Of a DNA stretch of 64,000 nt, positions 18,870 to 26,063 are shown one piece after another. The stretch comes from Candidatus Poribacteria bacterium (GTDB lineage Bacteria; Poribacteria; WGA-4E; UBA9662), in the NCBI GenBank assembly GCA_002709695.1, contig PAQF01000005.1:52275-116274 (forward strand). The letters are read 5' to 3'. Every line of letters starts with the position of its first letter. Position 1 is the stretch's first letter. A program made the translations under genes and the position numbers. Under the pieces are notes generated by a model. That model worked only from the letters and a program-made list of their open reading frames with translations, had not been told where the DNA came from and did no database searches.

Positions 18870-19445
18870 ATGTTAAAGCAAATTTCAATGGTACTAGCAA
18901 TATTGTGCGCTAGTATTACAGTAACTATTTTCCCTGCTATGTCAGAGGTCAATCAACCTGATCCTACAGCGAAAGAAAAGCTGATAGAAAACGGCAAAAA
19001 AACATCAAAATCAAAAGAAATTAACAAAAAGAGAGGATTCCATCGTCATGGTGATATGCGACGTAAAGGACGCTTTGGTCATGATGAACAAAGAAGACAT
19101 AAAAGCCGTTTCGACGGCCGAAGACATGGTAAATCAGACGCAAATTATCGGAGAGATGGGCATAATCGCAAGTACCCACGCAGAGAACAACGAATGTCAC
19201 AAAACAGGCCATTTAGCAGAGATCATCGAAGCTCTGGCATTGTAAAGGGTAAATCTGGCAGCATTTTACCATCCAAATTAGCCAAACGCTTGACAAGTGA
19301 ACAGCGCCAAGAAGTACAACAAGCGGTTAGAAAACTGCGTCAACAACATCAAACACAAATGAAGTCAAAAATAGCAAACTTACTGAAGGAATACAACATA
19401 GAATCACCTAAACCTAAGGGAAAGAAAGCAACAGTAAACGAATAA
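18870..19445 (+). CDS. Exported basic His/Arg-rich protein
   Basis: I chose the ATG at 18870 because GGAGG lies 8 bases upstream; a longer frame from a TTG at 18819 lacks that. The 191-residue product starts with a signal peptide (MLKQISMVLAILCASI...). The mature part is extremely rich in Arg, Lys, His, Gly and Asp from about residue 45 to 130 (runs such as RRHKSRFDGRRHGK) and is probably disordered. It ends in a charged helix (LTSEQRQEVQQAVRKLRQ) that superficially resembles the helical periplasmic Spy/CpxP-type proteins, without their LTxxQ motif pair. Metal, polyanion or protein binding in the periplasm is possible. No family is assigned. A strong terminator follows 25 bases after the stop. 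Confidence 0.65.
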   Translation: MLKQISMVLAILCASITVTIFPAMSEVNQPDPTAKEKLIENGKKTSKSKEINKKRGFHRHGDMRRKGRFGHDEQRRHKSRFDGRRHGKSDANYRRDGHNRKYPRREQRMSQNRPFSRDHRSSGIVKGKSGSILPSKLAKRLTSEQRQEVQQAVRKLRQQHQTQMKSKIANLLKEYNIESPKPKGKKATVNE

Positions 19446-19470
19446 GTTAAACCCTAAAACAAAGTCGGCA

Positions 19471-19502
19471 AAGCCTGATTGCTCAAAAGCAGTCAGGCTT
19501 TT
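19471..19502 (+). terminator. Rho-independent terminator
   Basis: AAGCCTGATTGCT and AGCAGTCAGGCTT (19471-19483 and 19488-19500) form a 13-base stem with one G-U pair and a CAAA loop, followed by T residues. It lies directly after the basic exported protein gene and is the clearest terminator in the window. Confidence 0.85.
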
Positions 19503-19693
19503 CTGAAAATCACAATTTCTGTATTCAAAATGTAGTCATTGGTTATAAATACAAGAAACATTTTATACAACTGAAACAGTAATCTTCTGTTTTTGTAGAT
19601 TTTTTATTTGACTTCCCGATTTTCATACTGTAATTAACTTACAGCATCAATGAATAAACACACAAACATTGGTGCATTCTCCTGAAATACCAA

Positions 19694-19744
19694 ATAAGCC
19701 CTAATTCGCACCCTAAAACCTCCTTCAAACGGATTAGGGCTTAT
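19694..19744. other. Long-stem hairpin in an intergenic region
   Basis: ATAAGCCCTAAT and ATTAGGGCTTAT (19694-19705, 19733-19744) pair perfectly and extend to about 15 pairs with one G-U, around a 21-base loop. There is no T tail, so it is not a standard terminator. It is the only structure in the otherwise featureless 430 bases between the terminator at 19502 and the convergent LamG gene stop at 19930. A structured RNA, a mobile-repeat remnant or a transcript-end protector are all possible. Confidence 0.5.
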
Positions 19745-19929
19745 ATCATCTAAAACTATGTGCTAATTGCAGTTCTAGAACGTTTTTGCCTACCAATTGG
19801 AGGATGGATTTAAAAAAAGTGAAAACCTTACCCTTATTCAATCCAAGTTCAATTTTGGTGGGGAATTTGAACTGAGTTTTTCCTATTGATTTAGTTTTTG
19901 GAATAAAGAAGATACCTAATAGAATTAGT

Positions 19930-20715
19930 CTAGTATTCCGTTTTGACGCTACTCCAAAACACGGAAAGCTTAGCTTGAGGGTTAACAGCTAACGCCTCTT
20001 TTATACCCATCTCCATATATTGCCCAATTTCCTTTTCGCTCAAGGCTCGATCCCATAAGCGGACTTCATCAATCAAACCAGTAGGAATATAGTTCAGTCG
20101 GTCGCAATCTTGACCAATAGCCCACGGGTCGTCGCTAACTTTCAGTTTACCTTGCGGATTACCTTTCGCTACTTCCTTACCATCATAGAATATTTTGCCT
20201 TCCTTGCCATCATTACTGCAAGCGAGATGAACCCATTTTTCAGCGTCCGGTGGTGCGGTTCCAATATCGATTTGCCCAGCCTCACCTGCCAACCTGAGTT
20301 TCATATTTCCAGCTTCGCTAAACAGTCCGTACTGAACACGACCAGCACAACCTCCATGAACCGATTTACCCACAATTTGCCTGGTACCGCCAACCCAGTC
20401 TTCGATATTCACCCAAGCCATAAAAGTGAATTCATTGACATTCATTTGCTTGTTACTTTCCACTTTAACCCAAGTACCAGCATTAGTTTCAAAACGTAAA
20501 GCTTTACCAAATTTACCTTTCTCCCACTTAAGTGGACCTTCTAGTATGCCATGATTGTTATTCCCACTGGCATCCTCGGCTTTTTCACCCTTTCCTTCAT
20601 CAAAAGGAAGATAGACAATCAAACCATCGGTGAATCCTGCAGCCAAAGACAAAGAAGGTATAATAATCAGTACCAAGCTAATAACAGTTCCTAAAACAGC
20701 AAACTTATTCTTCAT
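19930..20715 (-). CDS. Secreted LamG-domain protein with short C-terminal tail
   Basis: This 261-residue exported protein has a signal peptide (about residues 1-26, ending SLSLAAG) and one LamG_3/concanavalin-like jelly-roll domain (about 30-235). The domain shows the typical V-Y-L-P-F-D-E-G-K-G start, SGNNNHG, and the closing GLIDEVRLWDRALSEKEI. Such domains bind carbohydrate or protein and often Ca2+. After a short linker the protein ends in KLSVFWSSVKTEY, the first example of a K-L-x-x-x-W tail shared with several unrelated secreted proteins in this window. AAGGAG lies 8 bases before the ATG. It is more diverged from the two LamG genes at 22-24 kb than they are from each other. Confidence 0.88.
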   Translation of the reverse strand: MKNKFAVLGTVISLVLIIIPSLSLAAGFTDGLIVYLPFDEGKGEKAEDASGNNNHGILEGPLKWEKGKFGKALRFETNAGTWVKVESNKQMNVNEFTFMAWVNIEDWVGGTRQIVGKSVHGGCAGRVQYGLFSEAGNMKLRLAGEAGQIDIGTAPPDAEKWVHLACSNDGKEGKIFYDGKEVAKGNPQGKLKVSDDPWAIGQDCDRLNYIPTGLIDEVRLWDRALSEKEIGQYMEMGIKEALAVNPQAKLSVFWSSVKTEY

Positions 20716-21165
20716 CGTAAACTCCTTGAATTATTTAGAATACTACCATTTCCTAAGACTTCAGTTTGAAGACAATATAACATCCAACTAACACAATCAT
20801 GCAAGCTATGTTAACATTTGTCAATACTCTAGAAACATAATTGAAACCAAAAAACCATCAAAAATAAAATAATAACTGCTTTGGGTCAGAAGAACCATTA
20901 GACAACTACCAAACCTATTAAGTTGCATTGCATCAATGAAAATAATTAAGACAGGTAAAGTTCGAAAAAATCTTATTGTTAGCTACACTCGTGTGTCGAA
21001 TCTATAAAAATAAATATTGTTTAGCTTACTAACACAAACCATAGAATTTGAGCCTAATCTTTAGTGTGAAAATTTGTTTACACTACAACCATCAATTTTT
21101 TTCATTCTACCAAGTGTATTTTATACTGTGAACTGTGATGTCATAAATAAGGGGAACGAATTCAA
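20716..21165. promoter_or_regulatory. Divergent intergenic region between LamG and metal-exporter genes
   Basis: These 450 bases must hold the promoters of both flanking genes. On the + strand a TATACT -10 candidate occurs at about 21122-21127, without a convincing -35. An imperfect inverted repeat, GTGTGAAA...TTTACAC, at 21064-21083 lies upstream of it and could be an operator for a metal-responsive repressor; this is weak. GGGGAACG before the ATG at 21166 serves as ribosome binding site. I see no gene. Confidence 0.3.
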
Positions 21166-22137
21166 ATGCGACTAGAGCCCAATTCCAAGCTGCAACACTG
21201 GCAACACACACACACTTTCGGACAAGATCAAAAGCGGCCCGGTGAACTGCGCACGATCATCGTTATCATTATCACAGCTACCATGATGATGGTCGAAATC
21301 ACAACGGGTAGCATCTTCGGCTCAATGGCCTTACTGGCCGATGGCTTACACATGGCATCCCATGCCGTAGCATTGACAATCAATGCCTTCGCCTACATTT
21401 ATGCCCGTCGCCACGCTCAAGACATCAAATACAGCTTTGGCACTGGCAAAGTCAACGCTCTAGGTGGATTTACCGGTGCAGTATTACTAGCTATCTTTGC
21501 GCTGATGATGATATGGGAAAGTGTAGAACGAATTATCTACCCTGTAGAAATTGCATACAATCAAGCTATTTTTGTCGCAATCCTCGGTTTAATCATCAAC
21601 GGAGCATCGGTCTTTATCTTGGGTCACCATCACAATCACGCTGACGAAGACCATGATCATCACCATGATCATAACCATAACCATCACCATCACCATCACC
21701 ATGATCATAACCTCCGGGCTGCATACCTTCACGTCTTAGCCGACGCTCTCACCTCGCTCTTAGCCATAGTTGCTTTGCTGGCAGCCAAATATATTGGTAT
21801 AGTCTGGATGGACCCACTAATGGGAATTGTCGGTGCTGCCTTGGTTTCACGATGGTCTCTGGGACTGTTGCGTACAACCAGTACTGTCTTACTGGACAAC
21901 CAAGGCCCAGAGCACCTGCTATCAAAAATAACACAATGTATTGAGGATGATAATAATAAGATTACTGATCTTCACCTGTGGTCGATTGGACCTAACATTT
22001 ACAGTGTTATCATCTCAGTTGTAGCGCGAACCCCACAACCACCAGAATACTACAAAGACTTGATTCCTTCTAGCCTAGGCTTAGTCCATCTCACTGTCGA
22101 AGTTCATGAATGGATTCAAGAAAATTCAAACAATTAG
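21166..22137 (+). CDS. DmeF-like cation diffusion facilitator (divalent metal exporter)
   Basis: This proton-coupled antiporter of the CDF family exports Zn2+, Co2+, Cd2+ or Ni2+ across the cytoplasmic membrane. It has six predicted membrane helices and a very long histidine-rich loop between helices 4 and 5 (residues 154-182, about 17 His), which buffers or senses metal. Metal-site residues are Asp59 and His62 in ADGLHMASH and His189/Asp193 in HVLADALTS. The N-terminal HWQHTHTFGQ and the ADG-H-MxSH motif are characteristic of the DmeF group rather than ZitB/CzcD. It has 323 residues, normal for the family. No dmeR-type regulator gene is adjacent. It is an island among secreted-protein genes and may be independently regulated. 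Confidence 0.9.
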   Translation: MRLEPNSKLQHWQHTHTFGQDQKRPGELRTIIVIIITATMMMVEITTGSIFGSMALLADGLHMASHAVALTINAFAYIYARRHAQDIKYSFGTGKVNALGGFTGAVLLAIFALMMIWESVERIIYPVEIAYNQAIFVAILGLIINGASVFILGHHHNHADEDHDHHHDHNHNHHHHHHHDHNLRAAYLHVLADALTSLLAIVALLAAKYIGIVWMDPLMGIVGAALVSRWSLGLLRTTSTVLLDNQGPEHLLSKITQCIEDDNNKITDLHLWSIGPNIYSVIISVVARTPQPPEYYKDLIPSSLGLVHLTVEVHEWIQENSNN

Positions 22138-22242
22138 AAAAAGCTTAAACTAATAATAAGATCCAGTTAGTTCATTAAGGTTTACATATATCAAAATCTT
22201 CTTTATTGCGAAGAAGTATAAGCACTAACTGAAGAATAAAAC

Positions 22243-23025
22243 TCACCTTTTTCTGAGTTCCCCCCAGGTTATGGCAAGTTTACTCAACGGAGAAACTGAC
22301 AGCGAAACTTCTAAACCTTCATTCATAACTGTTTTTATATCGTCTGCATTCAAAGCCACATTAAATAAACCTACATCGTCAATGATACCTTTGGTATACC
22401 TATCATAGTGTCGCCCGATAGCCACTACCCCTTCACTAGTTCCATAACCACTCTTTTTGTTAAAATCAGCTTCAGCCTCTTTTTTTCCATCTATCCAAAT
22501 TGAACTTTTCCCCTGAGAAGCATCCGCTACAGCAGCGACAAAATGCCATTTGTCATCTGCCACCACGGAGGTGCCATCAGCCCGAAAACTTGCTCCTCCT
22601 TCATCCCTTAGATACAAGGTCACCTTAGGGCTACTTCCATCATTCCAAAGCAGATACCAAGGCAAAGCTTGAGATTTGTCTTCATAATTCTTACCAACCA
22701 ATGAGCCGCCGACCTTACTCCCTTTATAATGAACAGTAATAGTAAAGGACTTCCCAGCAGCAAACCCGAGGTTCTTCGAGTGAGGGATCGAAACCCAATC
22801 GTCAGTCCCATCAAACTCTAACGCCTTACCAAAACGCCCTTTTACCCATTTGGGACCGGCTTCAATTGCACCATCATGACCATTACCAGTCGAATCCGAC
22901 GCAGTTTTTCCATTTCCTTCATCAAAAAGCCAAGCGGCAACTATCGATTCAGGCACAATTTTCGCCCAACTCACCTGAACCAGAAACATAAATAAAGCAA
23001 CAGAAAAAACAGTAGTTTTTTTCAC
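22243..23025 (-). CDS. Secreted LamG-domain protein (tandem copy 1)
   Basis: This is a single LamG_3 domain protein with a signal peptide (KKTTVFSVALFMFLVQVSWA). I place the start at the GTG at 23025: a GGGAGGG site lies 8 bases upstream, while the TTG at 23031 is only 2 bases from it. The domain opens AWLFDEGNGKTASDSTGNGHDG and closes IDDVGLFNVALNADDIK (the first quoted here over its core only). The protein ends with KLAITWGELRKR, the K-L-x-x-x-W tail. It is colinear and mostly identical with the next LamG gene, including the leader sequence, so the two arose by a recent tandem duplication. It converges on the metal exporter across 105 bases. Confidence 0.9.
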   Translation of the reverse strand: MKKTTVFSVALFMFLVQVSWAKIVPESIVAAWLFDEGNGKTASDSTGNGHDGAIEAGPKWVKGRFGKALEFDGTDDWVSIPHSKNLGFAAGKSFTITVHYKGSKVGGSLVGKNYEDKSQALPWYLLWNDGSSPKVTLYLRDEGGASFRADGTSVVADDKWHFVAAVADASQGKSSIWIDGKKEAEADFNKKSGYGTSEGVVAIGRHYDRYTKGIIDDVGLFNVALNADDIKTVMNEGLEVSLSVSPLSKLAITWGELRKR

Positions 23026-23256
23026 TGACAAAACCCTCCCTGTAAAATCGCTTAAATCACGACTAGGCTACGTGTGTCTACCATTCAACGGGCCTCAATC
23101 ACAAACATACGTTTCATACGCCCGGTAACGGAAACAACAACTTCAACATTTATCTACTGTGAACCCAAACCATCAAATTAACTTAGATCTCAGGATCCAC
23201 GATTGCTTCTTCCAAACATCTACTGGACGAAAAAAGCAGGAACTGTAATATCCAGC

Positions 23257-24051
23257 TTACCTTTTCCTGATTTCTCCCCAGGTTATAGCAAGTTTATTTC
23301 GGGTGGAAACTGCCGTTGAAACTCCTCCTAAACCAGCATCCATAATCGTTTTTATATCGTCTGCATTCAAAGCCACATTAAATAAACCCACATCGTCAAT
23401 AATGCCTTTGGTATACCTATCATAGTGTCGTCCGATAGCGACGACCCCTTCATTAGTTCCATAGCCACTGTTCTTGTTGAAATCAGCTTCAGCCTCTTTT
23501 TTCCCATCTATCCAAATCGAGCTTTTTCCTTTGGAAGCATCCGCTACAGCGGCAATAAAATGCCATTTGTCATCTGCAATAGCAGAGGTACCATTAGCCC
23601 GAAAACTCGCTTTCGCTTCATCCCTTAAAAACAAGGTCACCTTAGGACTACTTCCATCATTCCAAAGTAGATACCAAGGCAAGGCTTGAGATTTATCTTC
23701 ATATCCCTTACCAAACAAGGAGCCGCCGACCTTACTTCCTTTAAAATGAACTGTAATAGAAAAAGACTTCCCAGCAGCAAACCCGAGGTTTTTTGAGTGT
23801 GGAACCGAAACCCAATCGTCAGTCCCATCAAACTCTAACGCCTTACCAAAACGTCCTGTTACCCATTTAGCACCCTTTTCAATTTTCCCACTATGACCAT
23901 TGCCGGTTGAATCCGCAACAATATTTCCCTTCCCTTCATCAAAAAGCCAAACGGCTACCATAGATTCTGAATTAACCTTCGCCAAGCTCACCTGAACCAA
24001 AAACATAAATAAAGCAACAAAAACAACAGAAACAACAGCAGTTTTTTTCAC
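23257..24051 (-). CDS. Secreted LamG-domain protein (tandem copy 2)
   Basis: This is the sister copy of the preceding LamG gene. The GTG start at 24051 is again favoured by the GGGAGGG spacing. The signal peptide has a four-residue insertion (VVFVALFMFLVQVSLA). The LamG domain is nearly identical around KSSIWIDGKKEAEADFNK and GVVAIGRHYDRYTKGIID. Differences cluster at the N-terminus (SGKIEKGAKWV versus DGAIEAGPKWV) and in the linker before the tail (GVSTAVSTRN). The tail KLAITWGEIRKR is intact. The 225-base gap to copy 1 holds no gene. Both copies may coat the surface or present a binding site for matrix sugars; no enzyme motif is visible. Confidence 0.9.
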   Translation of the reverse strand: MKKTAVVSVVFVALFMFLVQVSLAKVNSESMVAVWLFDEGKGNIVADSTGNGHSGKIEKGAKWVTGRFGKALEFDGTDDWVSVPHSKNLGFAAGKSFSITVHFKGSKVGGSLFGKGYEDKSQALPWYLLWNDGSSPKVTLFLRDEAKASFRANGTSAIADDKWHFIAAVADASKGKSSIWIDGKKEAEADFNKNSGYGTNEGVVAIGRHYDRYTKGIIDDVGLFNVALNADDIKTIMDAGLGGVSTAVSTRNKLAITWGEIRKR

Positions 24052-24271
24052 TGACAAAACCCTCCCTGTAAAATCGCCTAAATCACGACTAAGTTATATT
24101 AATCGACCATAATAGCAAATTAGAGTATACATAATTTCACATCTTACTCCCACAATAAACTTCACATTTGACTACGAAATTTAAATCAAGTTAAAAATCC
24201 CTGCCAAAACACTTTTGCCTGAAAATAATATACAACCCTGAAATTCATACAAAATAACACAAACATTAAAT

Positions 24272-24311
24272 ATAAGGATATGATACAATAGACATAAGGA
24301 CATAATACAAT
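24272..24311. repeat. Two tandem 18-base repeats, 22-base period
   Basis: ATAAGGATATGATACAAT (24272-24289) and ATAAGGACATAATACAAT (24294-24311) match at 16 of 18 positions and are spaced by 22 bases, close to two helical turns. They end 57 bases before the ATG of the discoidin-like gene at 24369, in the 317-base divergent gap that also carries the LamG promoter. This geometry suits a dimeric regulator or duplicated promoter elements (each unit contains a TATGAT/TACAAT-like hexamer). Nothing else is recognisable in the gap. Confidence 0.5.
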
Positions 24312-24368
24312 TACGGCTATTAAGGTATAGCTTAAACCAAATATTATTAGAACTGAGGAAAACTATCA

Positions 24369-25112
24369 ATGGTTAAACTAACATCTTTTTGCTACCAAGT
24401 GTGCCTTTTGCTAATAGCAGTGCTATTGGTCTGCCCACTCGCCACTGCACTTCATGAGCCTAAAAAAGGCCCTACCGAATGGCGTGGCTACAAATTTAAA
24501 AAGCAGGACATAAAAAAAGCTACGGATGAATGCGACGCTGGAGGCAAACCTGGACCTGAATATGTCCCAACAGTACGGGATGGTGAACCTAATCTAGCCT
24601 TACTCGAACAAGCAAAACACAAAGTTCTAAACACAATCGTTGGCCATTGCCCCAAACGTCATTGCGACCACTACCTTAACGATGGTTTTTACAACAACTG
24701 CCGTAGTTGGATTATGGGTGCTGCACCGTCATGGGCGCAAATTGATATCGGCGAAGTCGGGAATATCAATCGGATAATTTTTGGTAGTGACCACTCACAA
24801 GGCTTTGCAGATCGAACTTGTATGGACTTTGACATTCTCGTTGCAGAAAACAAAGCAGCCGAGAAATCAAATGCCGCTACTTGGAAAATGGTCTATGAAC
24901 ACAAAAAAGGTGACCCTGTTCGTGAAACAACAGAATTCACGTTTAAGGACGTTCAGGCCCGGTGGGTTCGTATAGACATACGAGGTGCTGCGGGAGCTCG
25001 TATCGATGAACTGGAAATCTATGGTGGAAGCAACCCTTTAGCCGTTGATCCTGTCAGCAAACTGACAACAACCTGGTCAGAGATAAAAACTTATCCCGAT
25101 TACAGCAGATAA
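24369..25112 (+). CDS. Secreted discoidin-like (F5/8 type C) protein with short tail
   Basis: This 247-residue exported protein starts with a signal peptide (hydrophobic to about residue 28). A conserved N-terminal module follows (GPTEWRGYKFK...EYVPTVRDGEPNLAL, residues 34-79). The F5/8 type C-like jelly-roll has LNDGFYNNCRSW, WAQIDIGEVGNINRIIFGSDHS and ends VRIDIRGAAGARIDELEIYGG (about 80-220). Cysteines 55, 94, 99 and 111 recur in the two relatives and may form disulphides. Discoidin domains usually bind glycans or collagen-like ligands. The C-terminus carries K231-L-T-T-T-W-S-E-I-K followed by seven residues. GAGGA precedes the ATG. It is the first of a cluster of three such genes with one propeller gene between the second and third. 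Confidence 0.87.
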   Translation: MVKLTSFCYQVCLLLIAVLLVCPLATALHEPKKGPTEWRGYKFKKQDIKKATDECDAGGKPGPEYVPTVRDGEPNLALLEQAKHKVLNTIVGHCPKRHCDHYLNDGFYNNCRSWIMGAAPSWAQIDIGEVGNINRIIFGSDHSQGFADRTCMDFDILVAENKAAEKSNAATWKMVYEHKKGDPVRETTEFTFKDVQARWVRIDIRGAAGARIDELEIYGGSNPLAVDPVSKLTTTWSEIKTYPDYSR

Positions 25113-25140
25113 AACTTCCCACACACAGGGGGGATTGTAT

Positions 25141-25962
25141 TTGAACATCAAATCTGATCCCCCTACACAATTTAGCCAGATTGAAAATTTGCAAGTCGCT
25201 AAACCAACGCGTGTCTGCTATCGTATTTGTTCCCTTCTGATAACATCATTGGTCGCCACTTCTTTAGCTGTAGGAGGCCATAAACCCGATAAGGGGCCTA
25301 CCGAATGGCGCGGCTACAAATTTAAAGAACAGGATATGAAAGCAGCTGAGAAGGAATGCAACGCTGGAGGTAAGCCATTACCTGAATATGTCCCAACAGT
25401 ACGGGAAGGCGAACCCAATCTTGCCCTACTCAAACAATCATCTTTCAAAGTTCTGAATACGATAGGAAATGGGGCACACTGTCCTAAACCTCACAACCCT
25501 AATGGTAAAGCTAAGGGGCGGCATTGCGGCAAATTCCTTAATGATGGTTTTTACAACAATTGTCGTAGCTGGATTATTGGCCCTCTAGAATCATGGGGCT
25601 AAATAGATATTGGGAGTGTAGGAACAGTCAATCGAGTGTTTCTGGGTAGTGATCATTCGCAAGGGTTTGCAGATCGCGTGTTATCCGACTTTGATATCTT
25701 GGTTTCAACCACCAAAGCTCCAGACAATTCGAATGCGCCTTCTTGGAAAAAGGTCTACAAGCACAAAGAGGGCCCCGTTCGTGAAACCACAGAGATTAAG
25801 TTTAAAGAAACCCAAGCACAATGGGTTCGTATACACATACGAGGTGCTGCGGGAGTTCGTATCGATGAATTGGAAATCTATGGTGGAAGCAACCCTTTAT
25901 CCATTGACTCTGCCAGCAAACTAACAACAATCTGGTCACAAATTAAAATTGATTCCCAGTAG
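25141..25962 (+). pseudogene. Discoidin-like secreted protein broken by one in-frame stop
   Basis: The frame runs from a TTG at 25141 (seven bases after a GGGGGG-type site; a TTG at 25135 is too close) to 25962, and is interrupted only by TAA at 25600-25602. Upstream it encodes the signal peptide, GPTEWRGYKFKEQD module and CRSWIIGPLESWG. Downstream, in the same frame, it continues IDIGSVGTVNRVFLGSDHSQGFADR to the tail KLTTIWSQIK. The intact neighbours have Gln (CAA) where this has TAA, so a single C-to-T change explains it. The rest of the sequence shows no decay, so the mutation is very recent, is read through, or is a sequencing error. Without correction the secreted product would lack most of the jelly-roll and the tail. 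Confidence 0.8.
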
Positions 25963-26063
25963 AATTTCATCTGTAATAGATTAGCCCACAGAAACACCAA
26001 ATATAAATACTTGTGCCGCTCGTCTTTTTCATCGAGTCGATATCTAGTTGAGCCAATTTTGCT

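Noticed and set aside
21625..21715. CAT/CAC-rich stretch that could look like a simple-sequence repeat
   Set aside because: It is the histidine-rich loop of the CDF transporter and is explained by that coding sequence.
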